DNA of 64,000 nucleotides from Chitinophaga vietnamensis (GTDB lineage: Bacteria > Bacteroidota > Bacteroidia > Chitinophagales > Chitinophagaceae): positions 1 through 64,000 of the forward strand of contig NZ_CABHMS010000012.1 of assembly GCF_902167635.1 (NCBI RefSeq), written 5' to 3'. The notes beneath the pieces are model-generated. The model searched no databases. It saw nothing but the letters and a program-made list of their open reading frames with translations, and had not been told where the DNA came from. Shown one piece after another: positions 52,334 through 61,561 of this stretch. Positions within the stretch are counted from its first letter, which is position 1. Every line of letters begins with the position of its first letter. The translations under genes and the position numbers were made by a program.

Positions 52334-54817
52334 TCACTTTTTTGCTGAAATCAGGTTTACGAATAAACGATAGGCGCCAGGTACGCCGGCAGGCAGCTGT
52401 CTGAAGAAAGACAAGGCCGTGTATACATATCTGCCTTTACCATAGCTGGCAACGATCGTGCTGCCATCGAGCGCTGGCTCGTTTTTGTCGTGCATGGTAA
52501 AGAGTTTATCGTAAGATTTGTCGATGCCGGAAGGATAATAAAGTCCGCGTTCCTGTACCCACCCGTCGAAATCACCTGCGGTGATATCGTTGGGATAATG
52601 CAGCACCGGGTCTTTCGGGTCGATGAAATGCACGGCTGCATTTTCATCCGTGACGCGGTCGCGGGAAAGATTGAAAGGATACGGCCCGAGGTCGTTGAGC
52701 ACCAGCGGGGAGTTCACGTTGTATTGTACCAGCAGCGTGCCACCGTTCTTCACATATTCCATCAGTTGTGGTTGCCAGTATTTCATACGTGGGTTCACGT
52801 TATAGAGGCGCACACCGGCGATGATGGCGTCGTATTGATCGAGCTGGCCGCCCATGATCTCTTTTTCGCCCAGTTCAGTAACATCATAGCCCACCTGCCG
52901 GAGTGAGGCGGCTACCATGTCGCCGGCGCCAGGGATGTAGCCCAGTCTCTTGCCATTGTGTTTGAGATCAACGGTTACCAGGCGCGCTTCCGCGGGCGGA
53001 AACAGCGTGATCACCGGGATATGGTCGTAACGGATCTGCTGGATGCTTTCCGTATAGTCTTTACCGTTACAATGCAATAAAACGGTGAGCGTACCGGTAT
53101 GATTGCCCATAGCGGCTTTTGAAGGCGCTATGTTGAAACGTATTTCCGTTTCATCTCCTTTCTTTGCCAGGTTGTACGACTGACTATTATTGCTGACAGT
53201 GAAGCCGGCAGGCAGTTTCAGCTCCACGGTACCATTCACGCCATCGGCCATTGCTCTTATTTTCACTGGTACAGACTGCGTAGTAAGATCGGTGAAGATG
53301 AATACCTGGTTGTTGAGATTAGCAACTACCGGCGGTGCGATGATCAGCGGTTCATACAACTCCCCTTTTACCGGGTCGGTATATTTATATTGCAAGGGCC
53401 GCTGGATGCTGAATTCCTGGCCGCCGATCAGCAGGCGGATAGTAGCCTGTAGTGCCGGAATGTTCTCCGGATGGCCTACCAGCAAAGGATCGCTGATCAT
53501 ATAAGTCCCCACCGGATGTGGCGCCGATAACCAATAAGGCTCTGATACCGGCGTATTTTCCGATACTGTGATCGTGTTACCTAAGGTAGTGAGCTTGTTA
53601 AACGACAACTCCTGTTTAGCCGCGATATGATCATTGCCTGGAAGACTGATCTGTTCCAGCGTTACGGGCACATTGCCACGGTTTACCAGCTGCACAGAGG
53701 CCTCCATTTTATAGCCCGGCACTACGCTGGGCGAAGCGCTGTAAGCCTCTGCCCATAAGCCTGCGCAGGCAAAGATGAGTTGTTCGGTTTCTTTCAGTTT
53801 CTGATTGCGCCAGTAGCCATCGGGCAGTGCCTGTATCGCTTTGCGGATATTGAGCAACGCCGGTACGGAGGCAGCGGGATCTTCCATGTTGTAATTGGCA
53901 ATCGCCTTATCTACCAATGCGCCGATAGCATCGCCGCCCTTCAGGCGCGACCAGCCCGTATTCACGCCATCCATGAGAGATTGATGCGGCGCATCGCCTT
54001 TGATGGGCAGGAAATATTCCTGTGAGCTGCCACGGCCCGCGGGCACACCGAAGCCCTGGCTCTTGTGCTGGGAGCGGCTTTCAGCGGCTATCTCGCCAAA
54101 GCCTTTGCCAAGCAGCGGGTTGTATACGCCTACATCCAGCTTGAACTGATCTTCAGAAGTAGTGTTGGTATTACCGAAGCTGAAAGTATTCCACAGCAGG
54201 CGTTTGGCTTGCCAGGGTTTTACATATTTGAGTTGTTCAGGAAAACGTGTTGGGTCGGCAGCGGCGGCAAAAGCTTCAGCGCCGAGCATGGCGGAAGCGG
54301 TGTGATGACCGTGACCGGCGCGACTATCAGCGGGAAAGCGGCAGATGATCACATCCGGCTGAAACTGGCGGATCATCCATACTACATCTCCCAATATCTG
54401 TTCCCTGTTCCAGATCGTAAATGTTTCATCAGGATTTTTGGAGAACCCGAAATCCTGTGCACGGGTGAAGAACTGCTCCGCTCCATCGATGCGGCGTGCT
54501 GCCAGCAGCTCCTGTGTGCGGATAAGCCCCAGCAGCTCGCCCTGTTCGTTGCCGACGAGGTTTTGGCCACCATCGCCGCGGGTGAGCGACAGATAACCGG
54601 TACGATACAATTTCTCTTTGGCCAGGTATCCGAGCAAACGGGTATTTTCATCATCGGGATGAGCGGCGAGATATAGCACGCTGCCCAGCGTATCCAGCTT
54701 CCTGAGCTGCAATTTAATATCTGCGGCATTCCACACGGGCGAAGGTTGCGCCATCGCCGGCAGGCCTGCTGCAAGCAGCAAAAGCAAAGCCAGTGCGGTA
54801 CGGATTCTTTGAATCAT
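52334..54817 (-). CDS. PIG-L family deacetylase with C-terminal extra domains
   Basis: The 827-residue secreted protein has a signal peptide (residues 1-23) and an N-terminal PIG-L domain with the metal-site AHPDDE motif at about 56-61 and HGHHTAS near residue 170. PIG-L enzymes remove an acetyl group from N-acetylglucosamine-type substrates. A middle region of beta-sandwich character (NEW3-like) and a C-terminal region resembling glutamine-amidotransferase-type folds follow (KNGGTLLVQYN). It heads a minus-strand run with two tiny membrane proteins and a symporter, which may take up the product; the coupling is inferred. Confidence 0.88.
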   Translation of the reverse strand: MIQRIRTALALLLLLAAGLPAMAQPSPVWNAADIKLQLRKLDTLGSVLYLAAHPDDENTRLLGYLAKEKLYRTGYLSLTRGDGGQNLVGNEQGELLGLIRTQELLAARRIDGAEQFFTRAQDFGFSKNPDETFTIWNREQILGDVVWMIRQFQPDVIICRFPADSRAGHGHHTASAMLGAEAFAAAADPTRFPEQLKYVKPWQAKRLLWNTFSFGNTNTTSEDQFKLDVGVYNPLLGKGFGEIAAESRSQHKSQGFGVPAGRGSSQEYFLPIKGDAPHQSLMDGVNTGWSRLKGGDAIGALVDKAIANYNMEDPAASVPALLNIRKAIQALPDGYWRNQKLKETEQLIFACAGLWAEAYSASPSVVPGYKMEASVQLVNRGNVPVTLEQISLPGNDHIAAKQELSFNKLTTLGNTITVSENTPVSEPYWLSAPHPVGTYMISDPLLVGHPENIPALQATIRLLIGGQEFSIQRPLQYKYTDPVKGELYEPLIIAPPVVANLNNQVFIFTDLTTQSVPVKIRAMADGVNGTVELKLPAGFTVSNNSQSYNLAKKGDETEIRFNIAPSKAAMGNHTGTLTVLLHCNGKDYTESIQQIRYDHIPVITLFPPAEARLVTVDLKHNGKRLGYIPGAGDMVAASLRQVGYDVTELGEKEIMGGQLDQYDAIIAGVRLYNVNPRMKYWQPQLMEYVKNGGTLLVQYNVNSPLVLNDLGPYPFNLSRDRVTDENAAVHFIDPKDPVLHYPNDITAGDFDGWVQERGLYYPSGIDKSYDKLFTMHDKNEPALDGSTIVASYGKGRYVYTALSFFRQLPAGVPGAYRLFVNLISAKK

Positions 54818-54894
54818 TACTATTACGTGATTTACGGATTTTCAAAAATAGTAATTAATTGATGCCGGAGAAGAGATTTTGGTTAAGCGGTTGT

Positions 54895-54974
54895 TTTTCA
54901 CGCAAAGCAACAAAGGAGCAAAGCAGCAAAGTGTGTACTTTGCTGCTTTGCTCCTTTGCGCCTTTGCGTGAAAA
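54895..54974. repeat. Long palindrome of ctttgc repeats
   Basis: The left arm reads ttttcacgcaaag, then caaaggagcaaagcagcaaag, and the right arm is its complement, over about 38 bp with few mismatches and a 3-nt loop. It consists of short ctttgcgc/ctttgctg units. It lies 8 bp after the SusD gene stop codon on the minus strand, so it is the likely end hairpin of the SusCD transcript. Confidence 0.85.
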
Positions 54975-54982
54975 TTATTTAT

Positions 54983-56437
54983 CTAATTATATCCCTCGTT
55001 CTGCTGGCCGCGGATGTTGGGATTGGCATCCAGCTCCCTTTGCGGGATCGGTAATACTACCTTCGGGTTGGATGCCGCTACAGCAATAGTTTTACCACCC
55101 GTCAGGTATTTGGTAAACGATTGTTTACTACGGGTGAGATCAAACAGGCGATGACCTTCAAAAGCAAGCTCCTTACGTCTTTCCAGCTGAATGGCCTGCA
55201 AGAGTTGCGCACCTGCGGCAACAACCGGCGTAGCGGCGGGATCAGCCCTTTTCACGATCACATTGAGATCAACAAGTGCGGCGGGCTCCTTGCCCTGGCG
55301 TGCCAGCGCTTCGGCGCGGATCAGGTATATTTCCGCAAAGCGCATCACTTTGATGGCTTCGAGGAAAGTGTTCACATCTTTGTATTTAGTGATGATGTTC
55401 GCCGGGTTTTCACCACCGCCAGCGCGGCGCCCCCGGGTAAGGAAGCCCAAACGCGCATCTGTAGCGGCATACAGCTTATACACATCATCAGTGGCCAGTG
55501 CGTCGCCATAGCCGCTCTGGCTATAGAAATAGCTCAGGGCGTTGGTACCGCGGTTATCAGTAGCGGTATTGATCACCTCAAACATCGTTTCGGAATTGCC
55601 CGTGTTCTTGAAATCGCTCACGAGTTTATCGTTGGCGAGCAGGGTATAATTTTTAGAATTGATGACAAGGGTGGCTACAGAATCTGCCCTTACCCAATCT
55701 TCTTTATAGAGATATGCTCGTGCAAGCAGGCCCCTGGCGGATTGCAGGTTGATCCTGCCCGAGTTGAAAAACTTGCTTTTGCTGCTCACAAAAAGATCAC
55801 AGGCCCTGGAAAGATCACCGATGATCTGATCATAGGTCTGTTTGATCGTAGCGCGGACAGGCGACTGCACGGAATCTACATTGGTAGTGGTTACCAGCGG
55901 AATGCCCAGACTGGATGCATCCGCAGTATACGTGTAAGGCCTTGCATAGAAACGCGCGAGGTCGAAGAAGGCCAGCGCTCTTACGGCATAGGCTTCGGCC
56001 AGCAAGGAGGTAGCCTCGGTGGTATCAGCAGCGGTAGACGGCAGAAATATCTTCGGCCCTTTGCTGATCATCAGGTTGGCATTGGCCACGATGTTGTACA
56101 GCTGGTTCCAGGTATCAGCAGCGTTACCATCATTGGAAGTAACTACATACTGGTCATTGTTGCGGTAGCGGTTACTGTTGATCACACTGATGTATTCGTT
56201 GTCGGCCATCAGGTCGGGCAACAGCGAAAAGGTACGCCCGTAGTAGGTTTCGCTCTGCATTTGCGAATACACGCCATTGATGGCGGCACGCATGGTGGGC
56301 AAGTCTTTTACGGCGTCTTTTACATCTGTGGACTGCTCCGGTTTCAGTTCGAGGAAGTCTTTGTTACAGGCAGCAGTGGCGCTGAGCAGGAAACCTGCTA
56401 CCAGCGTGATGATATGATGTTTATATTGTTTTACCAT
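54983..56437 (-). CDS. SusD/RagB-family outer-membrane lipoprotein
   Basis: The 484-residue surface lipoprotein has a lipobox (SATAAC, Cys at about residue 24) followed by the typical CNKDFLELKPEQ start. It has the SusD tetratricopeptide scaffold and a RagB/SusD C-terminus (RKELAFEGHRLFDLTR). SusD proteins bind the glycan and close the SusC pore. It is paired with the SusC gene just upstream on the same strand, 26 bp away. Confidence 0.93.
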   Translation of the reverse strand: MVKQYKHHIITLVAGFLLSATAACNKDFLELKPEQSTDVKDAVKDLPTMRAAINGVYSQMQSETYYGRTFSLLPDLMADNEYISVINSNRYRNNDQYVVTSNDGNAADTWNQLYNIVANANLMISKGPKIFLPSTAADTTEATSLLAEAYAVRALAFFDLARFYARPYTYTADASSLGIPLVTTTNVDSVQSPVRATIKQTYDQIIGDLSRACDLFVSSKSKFFNSGRINLQSARGLLARAYLYKEDWVRADSVATLVINSKNYTLLANDKLVSDFKNTGNSETMFEVINTATDNRGTNALSYFYSQSGYGDALATDDVYKLYAATDARLGFLTRGRRAGGGENPANIITKYKDVNTFLEAIKVMRFAEIYLIRAEALARQGKEPAALVDLNVIVKRADPAATPVVAAGAQLLQAIQLERRKELAFEGHRLFDLTRSKQSFTKYLTGGKTIAVAASNPKVVLPIPQRELDANPNIRGQQNEGYN

Positions 56438-56463
56438 GATTGCAGATTTATTTCGATGATGGA

Positions 56464-59400
56464 TTAGAAACTGAGATCAAGACCTACGAGGAATGTTCTG
56501 AACACGGGCGGACGCTGGTCGAAATCCCCTGTTACCGGGGTTTCCGGGTCCATGGTCAGGTGCTTGTCTTTTACATACGTCCACAGGTTGTTGGCCCTCG
56601 CATAAATCCGCAGATCGCTTATCCTTGCTTTTCTGATCAGTGCTGTAGGAAGATTATAGCCGATGGTAATATCTCTCAGCCTGATATAGCTGCCATCATA
56701 AAGGAAACGGGATGATGCCTGGTTACTCAAACCGGTTTGAGTGCCGCCAAAAGTCACTTTCGGTACATCGGTTATATCACCGGGATGCTGCCAGCGGTTC
56801 TTGTAAACGTTGCGCGACATTTTAGCGGTAGCGCTAAATCCGCCACTGCCATCGGATTCCGTGAAGGTGCCCCAGCTATCATATACCTTGTTGCCCCAGT
56901 TGTAATACAGCTGGAAACTCAGGTCGAAACGACGGAAACTGAAGGTATTGGTAAGACCGCCATAAAATTTCGGCAGCGCGCTGCCCTGGTAGAAACGGCC
57001 AGCCTGGCCATATACATTGGTAGTAGATGTTTTGCTATCATCTTTATACCACAGCGCCTCTCCTGTTTTCGGATCTACGCCGGCATATCCTACCAGGTAG
57101 TACTGGTAAAAGTCCTGACCTACTTCTCTCTTGAAAGTGCCGGTCATCGGGTTATCCAGTTTGGTGATGGTATTTTTGAGTGTAGAGATATTGAAATCGG
57201 TATTCCAGGAGAAACCGCCTTCTTTCTTTGGTATCACGTTTTTAGACGACAGCGATACTTCTATCCCGCTGTTCTTCATCTCTCCATTATTACGGAACAC
57301 GGTGGTAACGCCATTGGTAGACGATACCGGTACGTTCAGCAATAACCTCGATGTGGTTCTCTCATAATATTCTACGGTACCGGATAAACGATTTTTCAGT
57401 ACGGCAAAATCGATACCTACGTTGAAAGGTTTGTTCTGTTCCCAGGTGAGGTATTTGTTCGGGAATTGTGACAGCACGTACCCCGGGCGACCGTCGTAAT
57501 CAGCGCCGGAGCTGTATAATCCGAGCGATGCGAAGTTATCGATCGCCTGGTTACCGTTGCTGCCATAGCTGGCGCGGAGTTTCAGTTCATCCAGTCCTTT
57601 CACATCCATCAGGAACAGTTCTTTGTAAACGTTCCAGGCCAAACCTACCGACCAGAAATTCGCGCTTCTCTTTTCGCTGCCGAAGCGGGAAGAGGCATCG
57701 CGGCGTATAGAGGCGGTGAGATAGTATTTCTGGTTGTAGTCGTAGCTCGCGTTGAGGAAGAGGCCCGTGAGCGAGTTGGAAGTACCGGTGGAGCTGGCGG
57801 ATTCCGGCTTGGAGGCGCCTGCCAGCTGATTCATATCCGGCAGGAAATTGCTGGCGGCAGTGCTGTTATTGGTATTGATTGTTTTCTGTGATTCGTAACC
57901 CACAAAAGCGCTCACGCCATGTACGCCGAAGCGATGGTTATAACGGAAGATGTTGGTGAATACCCAGTTGTTCCAAAGACTGTTGGTAACGCCGCCATAA
58001 CCATTGTAGTTACGGCCATCGCCGAAGTTCGGCGGATAGAAAAAGCGGCTGCGCGCATAGCTCAGGTCGAGGCTCAATTTGGTTTCGAATGCGAAGTCTT
58101 CACTGAATTTATATTTGCCGCCTACGCCGCCAAGCAGGTTATAGATCACACCTTCGCGCTGCACGTTATTAATAACGGCAACAGGATTGAAGGTGCTATT
58201 GTAGCTGAAATCATATGTACCATCGTCGTTGTAAACGCGCAGCCATGGCTGCAAGCGAACGAGTGAACGTACCGGGTTGGCGAAGCCGCCGGCATCGCCT
58301 ACTGCGCTGGATTTTTGATAGCCTACGGCGAGGTTCACATCGAAAGAAAGGCGGTTGGTAGTTTGATTAGTGAGGTTCAATTTGCCCGTCATGCGCTTGT
58401 AGTCTACGCCGCGCAGCGCTGCTTTAGACTCATAGTATCCGCCGGAGGCATAGAACTTCGTTTTCTCGTTACCACCACTGGCGGAGAGGTTGGCCTGTGT
58501 GAAGTTACCGTTGCGGGTGAGCGCATCTACCCAGTCTGTATTGATGGTAGTATCAATGCCACGCGCTTTGATCTGGTTCTGGAAAGTGGCTTCTGTATTG
58601 CCAGGAGAAGCGTTCATCCATCCTTCGCGAAGCAGTTCGATCATCTCGGAAGTATTGAGCGGATAATCTTTTTTAGGGATGGTGAGATTGTTGATACCCT
58701 GCTGAACAGAGGCGGTTATTTTCGTTCTGCCGGCTTTACCATTTTTTGTGGTGATGAGGATTACGCCGTTCGCCGCGCGGGAACCGTAGATAGAGGCGGA
58801 TGCCGCATCTTTCAATACGGTGATGCTTTCGATATCAGCGCTGTTAATGCCGGCGAGTGAGTTCACGTTATAGCTGGTGAGATCGCCGGAAACCACGGGC
58901 ACCCCATCCACTACATAGAGCGGTGCGCTGCCGGCGGTGATGGAGCCGATACCGCGGATACGTATGCTGGGCACAGATCCTGGCTGGCCGGAACCATTGG
59001 TGGATTGTACGCCGGGTACATTACCCTGCAAACTTTCCTGGAAGCTGGTGCGGGGCGCTTTATCATACGACACTGATTTCACGGTGGTGGCGGAGCCGGT
59101 GAGCGAGGCTTTGGATTGTGTGCCGTAGGCTACTACTACAAATTCGTTGAGGCCTTTGGCATCATCTTTCATGATTACGTCGATGCTGGTGCGGCCGTTC
59201 ACAGGTATACGTTGTTCGCCATATCCGATGAAAGTGAATACCAGCGTGGCGGTGGAGGGGGCTTCAATTTTGAAGCGGCCATCGCTTTGTGTGGCGGTGC
59301 CTTTGTTGAGACCGGCGATGCGAATGGTAACGCCGGGCATGGGATGGCCTGCGGGATCTACCACGCGGCCGGTGATCACGATATCGGCGATCACGGTATT

Positions 59401-59766
59401 TTCCGGCGCGATGGCGATGAGGTTGGCCGAGAGCTGTTTATAGGTCAGTCCTGTGTTCAGGAGCACTTTGTCCAGCACCTCTTCCGGCAGCACGTCTGCC
59501 ATATCGAGAGATACCGTGCGGTCGGCTGGTATGAGATCGTTGCGGTATACGAACCGGCAGTTGCTTTTTTTCTCAATCACTTTCAACAGGCGTGTCAGTT
59601 GCAGCGACTCCGCTTTTACGTTGATCCTCGTACGCTGTCCATATACGTTGCCAAACGCATGGACGCATGTGAGCAGCATTACAATTGACACCAGTTTCAT
59701 TAGCAGTAAAACTTTTCCGATGGTTCTTAAGTGCAATAGCGTAACAGAATGTCTGTTTTTTTGCAT
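56464..59766 (-). CDS. SusC/RagA-family TonB-dependent receptor with N-terminal signalling domain
   Basis: The 1100-residue outer-membrane transporter has a signal sequence up to about residue 43, an STN domain (about 48-115, LLKVIEKKSNCRFVYRNDLI), a carboxypeptidase-regulatory-like domain (about 130-200), a plug (about 215-330) and a beta-barrel ending in Phe. The STN domain is the part that passes a signal to FecR anti-sigma factors, so this receptor is both transporter and sensor. The upstream FecR gene and ECF sigma gene fit that. The substrate is not evident; no glycoside hydrolase gene is adjacent. Confidence 0.95.
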   Translation of the reverse strand: MQKNRHSVTLLHLRTIGKVLLLMKLVSIVMLLTCVHAFGNVYGQRTRINVKAESLQLTRLLKVIEKKSNCRFVYRNDLIPADRTVSLDMADVLPEEVLDKVLLNTGLTYKQLSANLIAIAPENTVIADIVITGRVVDPAGHPMPGVTIRIAGLNKGTATQSDGRFKIEAPSTATLVFTFIGYGEQRIPVNGRTSIDVIMKDDAKGLNEFVVVAYGTQSKASLTGSATTVKSVSYDKAPRTSFQESLQGNVPGVQSTNGSGQPGSVPSIRIRGIGSITAGSAPLYVVDGVPVVSGDLTSYNVNSLAGINSADIESITVLKDAASASIYGSRAANGVILITTKNGKAGRTKITASVQQGINNLTIPKKDYPLNTSEMIELLREGWMNASPGNTEATFQNQIKARGIDTTINTDWVDALTRNGNFTQANLSASGGNEKTKFYASGGYYESKAALRGVDYKRMTGKLNLTNQTTNRLSFDVNLAVGYQKSSAVGDAGGFANPVRSLVRLQPWLRVYNDDGTYDFSYNSTFNPVAVINNVQREGVIYNLLGGVGGKYKFSEDFAFETKLSLDLSYARSRFFYPPNFGDGRNYNGYGGVTNSLWNNWVFTNIFRYNHRFGVHGVSAFVGYESQKTINTNNSTAASNFLPDMNQLAGASKPESASSTGTSNSLTGLFLNASYDYNQKYYLTASIRRDASSRFGSEKRSANFWSVGLAWNVYKELFLMDVKGLDELKLRASYGSNGNQAIDNFASLGLYSSGADYDGRPGYVLSQFPNKYLTWEQNKPFNVGIDFAVLKNRLSGTVEYYERTTSRLLLNVPVSSTNGVTTVFRNNGEMKNSGIEVSLSSKNVIPKKEGGFSWNTDFNISTLKNTITKLDNPMTGTFKREVGQDFYQYYLVGYAGVDPKTGEALWYKDDSKTSTTNVYGQAGRFYQGSALPKFYGGLTNTFSFRRFDLSFQLYYNWGNKVYDSWGTFTESDGSGGFSATAKMSRNVYKNRWQHPGDITDVPKVTFGGTQTGLSNQASSRFLYDGSYIRLRDITIGYNLPTALIRKARISDLRIYARANNLWTYVKDKHLTMDPETPVTGDFDQRPPVFRTFLVGLDLSF

Positions 59767-59918
59767 ACATTTAGGTTGTTAAAGGTCAATAAATACGGCA
59801 GCGTGCCATTAGCCATGACACTGCCGTGGACTCAAACAAAAGGGTAGATGTTTCCAGCATTTGCCCTTTTTCTTTCGCAGGTTTGGATTAGACTGTTACT
59901 GTGTTGTTCATTACTTTT

Positions 59919-61001
59919 TTATTGGTTGATAAATACTTCATTGCCCACTATCCTGTAATGGAAGGGTGACGTTACTTTTAATGCTTCCAATACTTCTGTG
60001 AAAGTTTCATTTTTAAAGGTACCGGTGAAGTGATACGTTTTCAGTTTATTGTTGGCAAGGTGTATTTGTATACCATACCAGCGTTCCATGCTTGTTGCAA
60101 TTTCTTCAAAGCTCTCATTGTCAAAAACCAGCAGGTTATCGCACCAGGCGGTTTCTTTTACTACACTATCCTGTGGATTGACCTTTACATTTTCTATTTT
60201 GAATGCGGCAGATGCATGTGTGTTCTGATCATTGTTCTTCGGAGCTGTGGCGGGCATTTCCGGTGCAATGTTCAACACGATCTTCTGGCTGGGTTCCAGC
60301 AAAACTTTGCGGGTTTGCCCGTTGTTGATCCATACTTCCACGGCGCCGCTGATCAATGATGTTTCAGCGGTTTTATCATTCGGATAGGCTTTCACGTTAA
60401 ACTCGGTGCCTAATACCTTTACGTCCATCCGGGCGGTGTGAATGATAAAGGGCCGGTCGGCATTTTTAGCGACGTTGAAAAATGCTTCTCCGGAAAGGAA
60501 TATTTCCCTGGTGTTGCCATTGTTCATGGCAGGATTATAAGTGATGCGGCTGCCGCCGTTGAGCCATACTTCTGATCCGTCGGGCAATACTGCTTTGGAG
60601 CGGGATCCGTCGCGGGTCTGTATTTCCGCGATCTCTGCGGGCAGCGGTGCGGGCTCTTTTTTCTTGGTGAGCAGGAACACACAATAGCCGCCGAGCAGCA
60701 GCACCAGGCAGGACAAGGCCATTACCAGTCGCCGGGTGCGGGTGCTTTCCCGGAATTCGGGCAGCTCCTCTCCTGTTTCAGGCGCGTCTTCCAGGCGTTG
60801 CAGATGCCGGGCCAGCGCGCTTTCTGTCTTTTCGTCCCAGATAGCGTCGCGGGCCGGCGGCTGCCAGTTGCTCAGTACAGAAAATTTATATCTTAGCGAC
60901 GGATCATTTTTCAACAGTTCTTCCAGCTCGCGCAATTCCTCCAGGGTGGCTTCGCCCGATACTTTTCTGCCAATCAATAACCATATTCTTTCCTGTTCCA
61001 T
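59919..61001 (-). CDS. FecR-type anti-sigma factor
   Basis: The 360-residue protein has a cytoplasmic N-terminal part (residues 1-90) with the ELEELL helix region, one membrane helix at 92-111, and a periplasmic FecR domain (IQTRDGSRSKAVLPDGSEVW) followed by a DUF4974-like C-terminal domain. It is expected to hold or release the ECF sigma factor encoded at 62491-63057 when the SusC STN domain reports substrate. Two plus-strand genes separate it from that sigma gene, which is unusual. Confidence 0.93.
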   Translation of the reverse strand: MEQERIWLLIGRKVSGEATLEELRELEELLKNDPSLRYKFSVLSNWQPPARDAIWDEKTESALARHLQRLEDAPETGEELPEFRESTRTRRLVMALSCLVLLLGGYCVFLLTKKKEPAPLPAEIAEIQTRDGSRSKAVLPDGSEVWLNGGSRITYNPAMNNGNTREIFLSGEAFFNVAKNADRPFIIHTARMDVKVLGTEFNVKAYPNDKTAETSLISGAVEVWINNGQTRKVLLEPSQKIVLNIAPEMPATAPKNNDQNTHASAAFKIENVKVNPQDSVVKETAWCDNLLVFDNESFEEIATSMERWYGIQIHLANNKLKTYHFTGTFKNETFTEVLEALKVTSPFHYRIVGNEVFINQ

Positions 61002-61108
61002 GTGTATGATAAAAAAGCATGCTTATATAGAGAAGGACAAGAGATGAGGGAGAATCTACTACTCGGGGGGAAAGTTTTTTTTGAAAAGTTTTATGTATTT
61101 TATGGTTC

Positions 61109-61561
61109 ATGAAACCTCGCTCTTGCATCTACCTTATACTGCTGTTGTTGACAAGTGCCTGCGTCACCAGCAAGAGCGATTATTTCTTTGCCCAATCCAG
61201 AAAATTGTCCGACAAATACGGCTGGCGCCATCTCTCCGACCATATAGACACCGCCTATCATGGACCTGAAGCAAGCTGGAAGGAACTGAAACATTTCCTG
61301 GATACCATGGAGTATCAAATGGCGCTATTCCCGGACACAGCGAGAAGCGCCAGCAAATCTTATCTATCCGGGGACAGTATAGTCATGTTTTATTACCGGT
61401 TAGATTCCATCTACACCAATGCCAACAAAATAAAATACATCCGGGAACACCATTTACAAACACCCAATAAGATATTAATTTCACCATCATGGAAGAAAAA
61501 AGATCGGGACAGAAAAGATCATTTGCCGGTACTATCCACTATATCCAGGCAGAAGGGCTGA
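61109..61561 (+). CDS. Small lipoprotein, function unknown
   Basis: The 150-residue protein has a lipobox (LLLTSAC, Cys at about residue 18) and a helical, charged mature part (YHGPEASWKELKHF). No family is recognised. Its C-terminus runs 73 bp into the next gene in another frame, a long overlap that suggests either real coupling or a stop codon that has drifted downstream. It lies between the FecR and sigma genes on the opposite strand to both. Confidence 0.6.
   Translation: MKPRSCIYLILLLLTSACVTSKSDYFFAQSRKLSDKYGWRHLSDHIDTAYHGPEASWKELKHFLDTMEYQMALFPDTARSASKSYLSGDSIVMFYYRLDSIYTNANKIKYIREHHLQTPNKILISPSWKKKDRDRKDHLPVLSTISRQKG

Noticed and set aside
54983-59766. A full polysaccharide utilisation locus
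   Set aside because: Only SusC, SusD and the regulators are present. No glycoside hydrolase or lyase gene is next to them, and the PIG-L gene at 52334 is separated by a strong hairpin.
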